DNA from: Flavobacteriaceae bacterium YJPT1-3
GTDB lineage: Bacteria > Bacteroidota > Bacteroidia > Flavobacteriales > Flavobacteriaceae
NCBI GenBank assembly: GCA_029866965.1
Contig: CP123444.1
Location: 434,001-498,000 of the forward strand
Length of the DNA: 64,000 nucleotides
Direction: 5' to 3'
A program made the position numbers and the translations under genes. Under the pieces are notes generated by a model that did no database searches, was not told the origin of the DNA, and saw only the letters and a list, made by a program, of their open reading frames with translations. Every line of letters starts with the position of its first letter. The stretch's first letter is position 1. Positions 44,179 through 52,984 of the stretch are shown here, one piece after another.

Positions 44179-46221
44179 ATGAAAGGCATCAACATACCTC
44201 TGCTTTGGTGCACGCTTATGCTCGCTTTGGGCATAATCGCTGCGCACTATTTCCCCATGCCTTTCTCAAGATTCTGGATGCTGGGTCTAGGCTCTTTCGT
44301 GATTTTTGGTGTGGTGTACATTTTGGTCCGTAAATTGAAGTCCTTACGAATCTATTTCACCCTTAGTTGTGCCCTACTCCTGGCATTTTTGGGTTATGGT
44401 AGAAGCCTAAGTACCCAGCCTAAAAATCAGGATAATCATTATTGGCATCATCTGGAGCCTGGGAAAATTCAACAAGTTCAATTCCGCATTCTGGAAGAAC
44501 GCAACTCCACTTCTTACGCACAACAATTCACTGCTTCCCTGCTTTCGATCAATGGCCAATCGACCCTAGGGCGGGTGTTGCTTCAGCTAAGGACAGGCGA
44601 TAATTCCATAAAAAAACTAGTCCCTGACCAAGGCTACCTCGCCTTGGGGACCTTCCAACCTATCCCTGCCTCGAAAAATCCTTATCAATTTGATTATGGT
44701 AATTTTCTTGCGAATCAGAAAATTTACGGTCAAATCATTCTGGAAGAACAGGATTTAGTAGCTCTTGGATCGCTTTCTCCCAGTTGGCGTGGCTGGGCGT
44801 TTCGCTTTCGCGAAAGCGTTAAAAAAGAATTACTAGCATTGCACTACGAGCCGCTTGAGTATGCCGTAATTAATGCCCTCCTATTGGGAGAGCGGCAGCA
44901 TTTGCCTAAGGTGCTCAGAGAGGACTATGCGGCTGCGGGTCTGATTCACATCCTGGCCTTGTCCGGCTTGCACATCGGTATCCTTCTATTAATCACTTCC
45001 GGTATTTTGAAGGTTATTTTATCAGCGAAACGCTATAGCCTTCTTCGATTACTGCTGACCCTCTTGATCATCTCGAGCTTCGCTTGCATCGCCGGCCTTA
45101 GTGCGTCCCTATTAAGGGCTGCTACCATGTTTTCTTTTGTGGCCATTGGAATGAGCAAAGGGAGACAGCAGGCCGGCTATAATGCCCTGATCATTTCGGC
45201 TTTAATTCTTTTGTGGATCAACCCAAAAATGCTCTTTGAAGTGGGATTTCAGCTGAGCTATGCGGCCGTTTTCTCTATTCTATGGATTTATCCGCTCATT
45301 CAGCGTTGCTATACGGCTCGATTTAAGCTGGACCGGCTCCTTTGGAATACCTTTTCCGTTAGTCTGAGTGCACAATTAGGCGTTTTACCCCTCAGCTTGT
45401 TCTATTTCCATCAATTTCCCGGACTTTTTTGGTTGGCCAATCTAGTGGTCGTGCCCTTTCTGGGGATTATTCTCGGCACCGGAATACTACTGATCGGCTT
45501 AGCACTACTCAATGCTTTACCGGCATTCTATGCAGACGCCTACGGCAATCTGATCGGGTTACTCAATGCCTTTACGCAATGGATCGCTGAACAGGAAATG
45601 TTCTTAGTTGAGCACATCTATTTCACTTTCTTTTTACTGCTGACCAGTTATGGTGTGTTGATCACCGGGGTTCGCTTTTTCAAAAAACCAGGCATTGATC
45701 GATTTCTTATTCTCACTTTTGGACTACTGATCTTCTTAGGCATCCTACTTATAGAAATTCAACCCAAACCGGACGCTCTGGTCATTCTCCATCAAAACCG
45801 AAAATCCTTGATCCTAATGAATCGAAAAAATAGCCTGAATATCTATACCTCAGACTCGATAACCCATCCCATGAAGCTAGGACCAATTTCCGATTGGGTG
45901 GAGAATCGATTTACATCGCAGGTCACCTTGCAGAACTGGTGCAATTATTTTGAAATCGATGATCGTAAGATACTTCTCATTGATCGGTCAGGGGTGTACG
46001 ACCTCAATCTTCCAAAAATGGATTATGTCGTGATTACTCAGGCGCCACGCATACATTTCGATCGCCTGGTAAACACCTTCCCCGATGCCGTCTTTATCGC
46101 TGATGGCAGCAATTACAAAAGGGATGTACTTCGTTGGCAACAGACTTGCCGCAAAAAAGAAATCCCTTTTCATAATACCTACGAAAAGGGAGCCTATATC
46201 ATTGAATCAGCAGCCGACTAA
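44179..46221 (+). CDS. comEC: ComEC/Rec2 family DNA-uptake channel protein
   Basis: A 680-residue polytopic protein: N-terminal DUF4131-like domain (to about 210), then the competence channel (about 220-490) with HILALSGLHIGILL, AGLSASLLRAATMF and QLGVLPLSLFYFHQ. A C-terminal part (about 530-675) sits where a beta-lactamase-like nuclease domain normally is, but no HxHxDH motif is visible; only folds such as YVVITQAPRIHFDRL remain. Inferred: it transports single-stranded DNA across the inner membrane, with no nuclease of its own. It contains one exact palindrome copy (RFRES). The stop overlaps the convergent thioredoxin gene by four bases. Confidence 0.88.
   Translation: MKGINIPLLWCTLMLALGIIAAHYFPMPFSRFWMLGLGSFVIFGVVYILVRKLKSLRIYFTLSCALLLAFLGYGRSLSTQPKNQDNHYWHHLEPGKIQQVQFRILEERNSTSYAQQFTASLLSINGQSTLGRVLLQLRTGDNSIKKLVPDQGYLALGTFQPIPASKNPYQFDYGNFLANQKIYGQIILEEQDLVALGSLSPSWRGWAFRFRESVKKELLALHYEPLEYAVINALLLGERQHLPKVLREDYAAAGLIHILALSGLHIGILLLITSGILKVILSAKRYSLLRLLLTLLIISSFACIAGLSASLLRAATMFSFVAIGMSKGRQQAGYNALIISALILLWINPKMLFEVGFQLSYAAVFSILWIYPLIQRCYTARFKLDRLLWNTFSVSLSAQLGVLPLSLFYFHQFPGLFWLANLVVVPFLGIILGTGILLIGLALLNALPAFYADAYGNLIGLLNAFTQWIAEQEMFLVEHIYFTFFLLLTSYGVLITGVRFFKKPGIDRFLILTFGLLIFLGILLIEIQPKPDALVILHQNRKSLILMNRKNSLNIYTSDSITHPMKLGPISDWVENRFTSQVTLQNWCNYFEIDDRKILLIDRSGVYDLNLPKMDYVVITQAPRIHFDRLVNTFPDAVFIADGSNYKRDVLRWQQTCRKKEIPFHNTYEKGAYIIESAAD
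44804..44817. repeat. GCTTTCGCGAAAGC palindrome, exact copy 5
   Basis: Perfect 14-base palindrome within comEC, extended to 16 bases by flanking C and G, read as RFRES. Confidence 0.9.
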
Positions 46222-46769
46222 GAATCGTTAAAGGTACCTTTAAAATTAGCCTGATACTCCTGCCAGGCTTGCTGAGTGGTCAATTGCTTGTAATCATCGT
46301 TGGCAAGCATCCTCAAGAAAATCTCCAATTGTTTGGGTGTTTTATATCCGGGAATGGGTTGAATAAAATCTCCCGTTTCCGAAAAGAAAGCCAGCGAAGG
46401 GTAGGCATTGATCTTCATGGCATGAGCGAAGAAATGCTGACTATTTCGCTTTCCTTTACGCGCCGGGTCATAATTGGGATTGGTATAGGTAAAGTTCTTA
46501 TAGGTCACTTTTTCCGTACCCTCCGCATCGAACTTTACCGGATAGAAATTCTTATTGATAAAGTTGGCTACATCTTTATTGGTAAAGGTGTTGCGATCCA
46601 TGAGTTTACAGGGGCCACACCAGGTGGTGTAGACATCCACCAGTATTTTCTTTGGATTCTTTTTTTGGGCGGCCAGGGCTTCATCCATGGTCATCCAATT
46701 AATTTTCTGCGCCTGCATTGTCATGCCAAAAGCCATGACGACCAGTGCCACTGTCATCAATCTTTTCAT
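46218..46769 (-). CDS. Thioredoxin-family periplasmic protein
   Basis: About 183 residues with a signal peptide (MKRLMTVALVVMAFGMTMQA) and a thioredoxin fold with active-site YTTWCGPCKLMDRNTF. The start is taken at 46769, giving a clean signal; the frame is open to 46811. The sequence KINWMTMDEALAAQKKNPKK before the active site is typical for flavobacterial thioredoxin/DUF255-like reductants. It likely handles disulfides in exported proteins. Confidence 0.88.
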   Translation of the reverse strand: MKRLMTVALVVMAFGMTMQAQKINWMTMDEALAAQKKNPKKILVDVYTTWCGPCKLMDRNTFTNKDVANFINKNFYPVKFDAEGTEKVTYKNFTYTNPNYDPARKGKRNSQHFFAHAMKINAYPSLAFFSETGDFIQPIPGYKTPKQLEIFLRMLANDDYKQLTTQQAWQEYQANFKGTFNDS

Positions 46770-46827
46770 GCTATTGTTCTGTTTAGATCGTGGGGACGAT
46801 AATAATTTCAAATATAAGTATTTGATT

Positions 46828-48363
46828 TTAATGCACTTTTCCCATCAATCGGGTCAAGATAGGAGCCATAATCAATACGATCACGGCAGCACCCAGAGAA
46901 TACATGGCAATGGTTTCGAATCCATTGGTGTAGGTCTCTAGTGTTTCTAAACCGCCCACATTCTTATCGGTGCTCTCAATTGCAAGATTCTTGCCAATAA
47001 ATCCTACGATCTGAAAGGCAAAAGCAGAAGATAAAAACCATACGCCCATCATAAAGGCTACGATACGCTTGGGAGACAGATCGGTAATCTTAGACAGCCC
47101 AACAGGAGACATGAATAATTCTCCTACAGAGATCAGAAAGTACATAATCAATAAGTAAGAAAATGGCACCATACCGTTGGCATCAGCGCTTCCACCGCTC
47201 ATAGCTAAAATATAGAAACTAATCCCGGCAAAGGCCAATCCTGCAGCAAACTTGTAGGGAGTACGTGGATTCATTTTGCGCTTACTCAAATAGGTCCACA
47301 TCAAAGAAATGGGGATGGAAAGAATAATAATATACATGGAGTTCAACGCATTGGTTTGAGCGGCATCAACCAGGAACAGGTTGACATTTCGCGCTGCGAA
47401 AAGCGTAATCACACTCCCCGACAACTCGTGAAAGCCCCAGAAAATCGTCATAAACAAGGTGATCATCACCGCTACGAAGAGTTTTTTTCGTTCGTCTGCC
47501 GTAGCCTGAAACATAATATAAGCCAGGTATAGCAATACGGTTACTCCAATTCCTTTAAAAATTACATTGACAATGTTCTGATCACCCAAAATACCGTCTC
47601 CTCCACCAATGGCCTGGTAAGAAGAAAGTAACCAGGCTACCACAGGCACACAGAGTACGGAAAGCAAATACACCAGGTTTTTCCCTCCAAACGAGGTTTT
47701 TTCAAGACCAGTTTCCTGATTGACAGGCGCCAACCCGCGATTTCCGAAGACATTGCGCTTGATCCCACTCCAAAAAACGATCAGCCCGGTTAACATTCCT
47801 ATCCCGGCTAGGCCGAAACCATAATGCCATCCGTAGGTGCTACCCAACCAGCCGCACAAAAGCGGAGCGACAAAACCTCCAATATTGATTCCCATGTAAA
47901 AAATGGTAAAGCCAGAATCCTTTTTAGGATCACCATCCTTGTAGAGCGTACCCACGAAGGTGGAAATATTTGGCTTAAAAAATCCATTTCCAACCACGAT
48001 AAAAGCCAGCGCTAAAAAGAAGGCAATATTGTTTTCGATGGCCAGCACAAAATGCCCAATAGCCATCAGAATACCACCCAGGAAAATGGAATTCCGCATG
48101 CCTAGTATGGAGTCGGACAAGCGTCCACCAATAACGGTAGAGGCATAGACCAAGGACCCGTAGGAAGAATATACCGCAGCGGCTGCAAAATCCCTGGCTA
48201 CCAGAGCCTCAAAGACCACATTGACCATGTAGAGCGTAAGCAAAGCACGCATTCCGTAAAAACTGAAGCGTTCCCAGAGCTCAGCGAAAAAGAGATAGAA
48301 CAATCCTTGCGGATGCCCCAGTAATTGCTTTTGTTCTGCAGTATTGTCGATCGTATCGGCCAT
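46828..48363 (-). CDS. Proton-dependent oligopeptide transporter (POT/PTR2)
   Basis: A 511-residue major-facilitator protein with about 14 helices. The POT signature appears at the start (ELWERFSFYGMRALLTLYMV, corresponding to ExxERFxYYG), with GGRLSDSILGMRN as the loop 2-3 motif and FTIFYMGINIGGFVAPLLCG as the second PTR2 signature. It imports di- and tripeptides with protons. It lies 12 bases after the DPP-IV gene on the same strand. Confidence 0.94.
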   Translation of the reverse strand: MADTIDNTAEQKQLLGHPQGLFYLFFAELWERFSFYGMRALLTLYMVNVVFEALVARDFAAAAVYSSYGSLVYASTVIGGRLSDSILGMRNSIFLGGILMAIGHFVLAIENNIAFFLALAFIVVGNGFFKPNISTFVGTLYKDGDPKKDSGFTIFYMGINIGGFVAPLLCGWLGSTYGWHYGFGLAGIGMLTGLIVFWSGIKRNVFGNRGLAPVNQETGLEKTSFGGKNLVYLLSVLCVPVVAWLLSSYQAIGGGDGILGDQNIVNVIFKGIGVTVLLYLAYIMFQATADERKKLFVAVMITLFMTIFWGFHELSGSVITLFAARNVNLFLVDAAQTNALNSMYIIILSIPISLMWTYLSKRKMNPRTPYKFAAGLAFAGISFYILAMSGGSADANGMVPFSYLLIMYFLISVGELFMSPVGLSKITDLSPKRIVAFMMGVWFLSSAFAFQIVGFIGKNLAIESTDKNVGGLETLETYTNGFETIAMYSLGAAVIVLIMAPILTRLMGKVH

Positions 48364-48375
48364 TTTGGTAAGGAT

Positions 48376-50550
48376 TTACAGGTTGTTTTTTATAAAATTG
48401 GTCATCTTGGTGTAAAGGTGCAGGCGGGTATTCCCACCGTAGATACCGTGATTTTTGTCCGGGTAGATCGCCCAGTCAAATTGTTTGTTGGCCTGAACCA
48501 AGGCTTCGATCAGACTCATGGTGTTCTGCACATGTACGTTATCATCAGCACTACCGTGCACCAATAGGTATTTACCTTTCAACTTATCGACATGAGTCAC
48601 CGGTGAATTTTGGTCGTATCCAGACGGATTTTCCTGAGGCGTGGCCATGTAGCGCTCAGTATAGATGGTATCGTAATACCTCCAGCTGGAAACCGGGGCC
48701 ACTGCAATAGCCATACTGAAGGTGTCGTTACCCTGAAAAAGGCAGTTGGAAGACATAAAGCCTCCATAACTCCAACCCCAGATACCAATCCGTTCCCCAT
48801 CAATATAAGGCCGTTTGGCTAACTGCTGAGCCGCTGCGATTTGATCCTCCACTTCGTATTTACCCAATTCTTTTTGCGTGATCTTTTTAAAATCTCGCCC
48901 TTTGAGACCAGTACCTCGTGGATCTACACAAACCACGATCGTACCCTCCTGCACCAACATCTGATGCCAGAAATCATTGGCTCCACCCCAACTGTTTTTA
49001 ACGCTTTGGGATCCCGGTCCGGAATACTGCGTCATAAACAATGGGTATACTTTGTTCGCGTCAAAATCGGCAGGCTTGATGATGTACGCATTGAGGTCGG
49101 CTCCGTTCACGGATAGCGTAAAGAACTCCTTGGGCGAGGTCTTGTACTGGGAATAGCGCTCTGCGAGAGCTTCATTAGCAACGATCATCCGTAGTTGTTT
49201 ACCCTCTTTTGCGCGATGCAAAGCATAGCGCCAGGGAGTCGTAGCGGTCGAGAAGGAATTGATGTAGTAGGTAAAATCAGCACTAAAATCGGCGCTGTTC
49301 GTTCCAGGTTCAGCCGATAGCACTTGCTTCTTTTTTCCATTCAACCCCACAGCATATACTCCGCGGTTGATGGAACCATTCTCCGTACTTTGATAAAAAA
49401 TACGCTTGGTTTTGGCATCATAGCCATAGTAATCGGTGACCTCCCAGGAACCCTGAGTAATCTGATTTTTCAACCGTCCATTCTTATCGTAGTGGTAGAT
49501 GTGGTTCCAACCGTCCATTTCACTGGTCCAGATAAAACTATTGTCCTCCAGAAAGGTCAGATAATCGGTCACATCTACATAAGCTTTATCGGTTTCTCGA
49601 AGCACTCGTTTGGAACGGTCTTCGGAAGCATCATAAAAAATAAGATCCAGATTGTTTTGATAGCGATTCAGAGTTTGAACGGATAAGACATCAGGGTCCT
49701 GAGTCCAGTCAAGCCTCGGGATGTAATAATTCTCAAAGGCCGATAAATCGATTTGTTTCGCTTTCGCGGAAGCCAGATCATACACATGTAAGCTCACCGT
49801 AGCATTGATCTCTCCGGCTTTAGGATACTTAAAGACCTGTTGCGTCTGATAGAGTTCACTGCCATAAATATCCATAGAGAATTCCGGTACTAAACGTTCA
49901 TCAAATCGAATAAAAGCAATTTTGTCTCCAGTGGCATTCCAGTCAAAAGCACGCACGAATGCAAACTCTTCCTCATACACCCAGTCGGTGATCCCGTTGA
50001 TGATCTCATTCTTAACCCCATCGAAGGTCACCTGAGTAGTGGTTCCATCCGTCAGGTTTTTGATGTAAATATTGTTGTTCAGGCCATAGGCGACCTGACT
50101 TCCATCCGGAGAGAAGGTCGGTTCCTGTATGGGTTCCTCAGCAACAGTTGTCAATGTTTTGCTCTGAAGATCATACACCAGATAAGTACCCAGGGTGGAT
50201 CTTCTGTAAATCGACTTCAAATTAGTGGCTAGTAATACCTTTTGCTCATCCGGACTGAATTCATAGCTGATGAAATAATCCAGGCCATCAATTGTGCTGG
50301 CGTCTATTGCCGTTCGCACCTGTACACCACTGGCATAATCAAAAATATCAACAGTGCTGTTTCTGGTATTTCGGTCAAAATTCATGACCGCATACTCCTT
50401 TCCGTTATTGAGTGAATGCAGGCGATCCAAATATTCACTTCTGAAGGTATTATCTTTCCAAATGTCTTCGAGGGTAATTTCTTGTAGTTGCGCGGTGGCA
50501 GTAGCTGTTGCTGAAAGTAGAAAAGCAACGATTAGGTGTTTTAAGCCCAT
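48376..50550 (-). CDS. Dipeptidyl-peptidase IV-like protease (S9 family)
   Basis: A 724-residue exported serine peptidase with a signal peptide (HLIVAFLLSATATATAQ). An N-terminal beta-propeller (about 40-480) contains the DPP-IV Glu pair region DWVYEEEFAFVRAFDW. The C-terminal alpha/beta-hydrolase carries Ser in GWSYGGFMSS near 593, Asp in GSADDNVHVQN and His in KNHGIYGG. It removes Xaa-Pro dipeptides from peptide N-termini. The POT transporter gene follows, a sensible pair: dipeptides released outside are imported. One palindrome copy with one mismatch lies inside. Confidence 0.93.
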   Translation of the reverse strand: MGLKHLIVAFLLSATATATAQLQEITLEDIWKDNTFRSEYLDRLHSLNNGKEYAVMNFDRNTRNSTVDIFDYASGVQVRTAIDASTIDGLDYFISYEFSPDEQKVLLATNLKSIYRRSTLGTYLVYDLQSKTLTTVAEEPIQEPTFSPDGSQVAYGLNNNIYIKNLTDGTTTQVTFDGVKNEIINGITDWVYEEEFAFVRAFDWNATGDKIAFIRFDERLVPEFSMDIYGSELYQTQQVFKYPKAGEINATVSLHVYDLASAKAKQIDLSAFENYYIPRLDWTQDPDVLSVQTLNRYQNNLDLIFYDASEDRSKRVLRETDKAYVDVTDYLTFLEDNSFIWTSEMDGWNHIYHYDKNGRLKNQITQGSWEVTDYYGYDAKTKRIFYQSTENGSINRGVYAVGLNGKKKQVLSAEPGTNSADFSADFTYYINSFSTATTPWRYALHRAKEGKQLRMIVANEALAERYSQYKTSPKEFFTLSVNGADLNAYIIKPADFDANKVYPLFMTQYSGPGSQSVKNSWGGANDFWHQMLVQEGTIVVCVDPRGTGLKGRDFKKITQKELGKYEVEDQIAAAQQLAKRPYIDGERIGIWGWSYGGFMSSNCLFQGNDTFSMAIAVAPVSSWRYYDTIYTERYMATPQENPSGYDQNSPVTHVDKLKGKYLLVHGSADDNVHVQNTMSLIEALVQANKQFDWAIYPDKNHGIYGGNTRLHLYTKMTNFIKNNL
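49760..49773. repeat. Palindrome, one-mismatch copy in the DPP-IV gene
   Basis: GCTTTCGCGGAAGC differs from the consensus at one base. Confidence 0.7.
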
Positions 50551-50662
50551 AAATGAAAGATCGTTTTAAAATTTGTCAAGTTTACTAAAAATCCCACAAA
50601 AAGGGGGGCGATTCCTGTTAAATACGCAAATAGAATGCCGAACAGTCAACAGAAGCAGCCCT

Positions 50663-50692
50663 TTTGGGAACGCTTATTTGTCGTTATCTTTA
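50663..50692 (+). promoter_or_regulatory. Promoter of the HMG-CoA reductase gene
   Basis: TTTG (50663-50666), an 18-base spacer and TATCTTTA (50685-50692) fit the Bacteroidota consensus with one mismatch. Transcription would begin about 13 bases before ATG 50713. Confidence 0.55.
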
Positions 50693-50712
50693 CGGCACCT
50701 TAGTATTTGAAT

Positions 50713-52029
50713 ATGACCCAACCCATCAGCGGTTTTTCCAAGCTTTCCAAATCAGAGAAAATCGATTGGCTTATCAACACCTATTTCACGGAAGCTATTG
50801 AAGCCCGTAATGTACTTGAACGCTACTGGAACAGTGATGAACAACTGCAACAATTGCATGATGAGTTCATTGAAAATACCATCACTAATTTCTATTTACC
50901 GCTGGGGGTGGCTCCCAATTTCAAAATCAATGACCGGCTGTATGCCATACCTATGGCGGTGGAAGAAAGCTCGGTAGTAGCCGCCGCAAGCAAAGCAGCC
51001 AAGTATTGGTATGAGCGCGGAGGTTTTAAAACGCGCGTGATTGACACCGTCAAAATAGGCCATGTGCATTTTATGTTTGATGGTGATCCGGACCACTTAA
51101 AACGCTTTGTCGAGCGGCATCTCAATGCCTTAAAAGATTCAGCTGCAGGGCTTACCGCAAAAATGGAAAAACGAGGCGGCGGACTGTTATCTATGAAGCT
51201 GGTTGATCAAACCCAGAAGCTCTCCAACTACTATCAATTGGAGTGTCGCTTTGAAACCAAAGACGCCATGGGTGCCAATTTCATCAACTCCTGCCTGGAG
51301 CAATATGCCGCTGAATTGGAACGACTGGCGCAAGAGGAGCTAAGAACTTCAACTAAGGAGAATACGGTGGAAGTGGTCATGAGTATCCTTTCCAATTATG
51401 TACCGGAATGCCTGGTTTACGCAGAGGTATCCTGCCCGGTAGAGCAACTGGCCGAGCCCGGTATCGAACCTGAACATTTTGCAGAAAAATTTGTTCAGGC
51501 TGTACAAATTGCAGAAGTAGAGCCTTATCGCGCGGTGACTCATAATAAAGGGATCATGAATGGCATTGATGCTGTGGTGATCGCCACAGGGAATGATTTT
51601 AGAGCGATTGAAGCGGGCATTCATGCGTATGCCGCTCGTTCCGGAAACTACCGAAGTTTGACTCAGGCGCGTATAGAGGATGGGAACTTCCGTTTTTCAA
51701 TCGAGATCCCTCTCGCACTTGGAACCGTGGGAGGATTGACTAAATTACATCCACTGGTGCGCTGGTGCCTTGAACTCTTGCAGCAACCCAGCGCTCGCGA
51801 ACTTATGCAAATAGTGGCAGTTGCTGGTCTGGCTCAAAATTTTGGAGCTTTGAAGTCACTCGTGACCACAGGAATCCAACAAGGACATATGAAAATGCAT
51901 TTATTGAATATTCTCAATCAACTGAATGCAACCCCCGATGAAAAAGAGAAAGCGGTGACCCATTTTAAAGATGTCCCCGTTTCTCACAGCGCTGCGGAAG
52001 CCTTGCTTGAAAAACTGCGTAACTCTTGA
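50713..52029 (+). CDS. Hydroxymethylglutaryl-CoA reductase, class II type
   Basis: A 438-residue enzyme converting HMG-CoA to mevalonate. Family blocks: IPMAVEESSVVAAASKAAKYW, the segment ETKDAMGANFINSCLE, HNKGIMNGIDAVVIATGNDF and the late His region. The ATG at 50713 (MTQPISGF) is preferred over a TTG six bases earlier. Short and without membrane domain, thus class II. It overlaps the GHMP kinase gene by four bases. Mevalonate-route genes are common in Flavobacteriaceae; only these two are here. Confidence 0.92.
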   Translation: MTQPISGFSKLSKSEKIDWLINTYFTEAIEARNVLERYWNSDEQLQQLHDEFIENTITNFYLPLGVAPNFKINDRLYAIPMAVEESSVVAAASKAAKYWYERGGFKTRVIDTVKIGHVHFMFDGDPDHLKRFVERHLNALKDSAAGLTAKMEKRGGGLLSMKLVDQTQKLSNYYQLECRFETKDAMGANFINSCLEQYAAELERLAQEELRTSTKENTVEVVMSILSNYVPECLVYAEVSCPVEQLAEPGIEPEHFAEKFVQAVQIAEVEPYRAVTHNKGIMNGIDAVVIATGNDFRAIEAGIHAYAARSGNYRSLTQARIEDGNFRFSIEIPLALGTVGGLTKLHPLVRWCLELLQQPSARELMQIVAVAGLAQNFGALKSLVTTGIQQGHMKMHLLNILNQLNATPDEKEKAVTHFKDVPVSHSAAEALLEKLRNS

Positions 52030-52934
52030 GCCGCTACTACGGCCACGGTAAATTATTGCTAACGGCAGAATATGCTGTTCTTGATGGTGCCAAAGCCCTG
52101 GCCATACCCACTCAAAAAGGGCAATCCTTAGAAATCCAAGAATACGATCGAGAAGAACTTTTCTGGAAAAGCTATGACCATAAGGGACAGCTGTGGTTTA
52201 AGGATCAATTACTCTGGAAAGATGAAGCATTTCGATCGCAATCTCAAACTGCTACCGGGAAGCGACTTGAACAATTGCTGAATGCCATCATTACCCTCAA
52301 ACCTGGATTTCATGATAAAGCCCTTGGTCAACAGGCCATTACCCATTTAGAATTTCCAGCCAATTGGGGACTGGGCAGTTCTTCTACCCTGGTCGTGAAC
52401 CTGGCCTCCTGGGCTCAGGTAAATCCTTATGAATTACTGGAAGCGAGTTTTGGAGGGAGTGGGTATGATCTCGCTTGCGCGAAAGCAGAATCGCCCATAC
52501 TCTATACCCGCAATAGATTTGAACCTCAGGTGGAGTCAGTATCCCTAAATTGGAATTTTACGGACCGGCTTTGGTTCGTGCATTTGAACGAGAAAAAGAA
52601 CAGTCGGGAGGCGATCAGTCATTATCGCAGTCAGTCCGTATCACAGAAAGAACAATTGATTCTAGAGGTCAATGATTTAACCCAGCAATTTTTAGAGGCT
52701 AAAACCCTTGAACAGTTGGAAACCGCAATCGACAGGCATGAGGTCCTCTTATCTCGAGTACTTGGACTGCCTCCCATCAAAGAAAAACGATTTAAAGATT
52801 TTCGCGGAAGCATAAAAAGCCTGGGAGGCTGGGGTGGCGACTTTGTCCTGGCTACTGATCCGGGTGATGCAGAAGCCTATTTTCGGGATAAGGGGTATCC
52901 CACCATATGCGCCTTTTCAGACATGATTTTATAA
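52026..52934 (+). CDS. GHMP kinase, GYDIA type (mevalonate-pathway associated)
   Basis: A 302-residue small-molecule kinase. Blocks: HGKLLLTAEYAVLDGAKALA at the N-terminus, the phosphate loop FPANWGLGSSSTLVVNLAS, and GGSGYDLACAK, the family's GYDIA-type motif. The third motif is near KSLGGWGGDF. The start codon is TTG, overlapping the TGA of the HMG-CoA reductase gene. The substrate is not established for this subfamily; position suggests mevalonate metabolism. A palindrome copy with one mismatch lies at 52473. Confidence 0.85.
   Translation: MSRYYGHGKLLLTAEYAVLDGAKALAIPTQKGQSLEIQEYDREELFWKSYDHKGQLWFKDQLLWKDEAFRSQSQTATGKRLEQLLNAIITLKPGFHDKALGQQAITHLEFPANWGLGSSSTLVVNLASWAQVNPYELLEASFGGSGYDLACAKAESPILYTRNRFEPQVESVSLNWNFTDRLWFVHLNEKKNSREAISHYRSQSVSQKEQLILEVNDLTQQFLEAKTLEQLETAIDRHEVLLSRVLGLPPIKEKRFKDFRGSIKSLGGWGGDFVLATDPGDAEAYFRDKGYPTICAFSDMIL
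52473..52486. repeat. Palindrome, one-mismatch copy in the GHMP kinase gene
   Basis: GCTTGCGCGAAAGC differs from the consensus at one base. Confidence 0.7.
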
Positions 52935-52965
52935 AAAAAGCCGTCCCCAGAGGACGGCTTTTTCA
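52934..52965. terminator. Bidirectional terminator between convergent genes
   Basis: Stem AAAAAGCCGTCC/GGACGGCTTTTT with a five-base loop, with A/T runs on both sides, serving the GHMP kinase (plus) and the chaperone gene (minus). Confidence 0.85.
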
Positions 52966-52984
52966 TGCTATAGAGAACAGAAAC

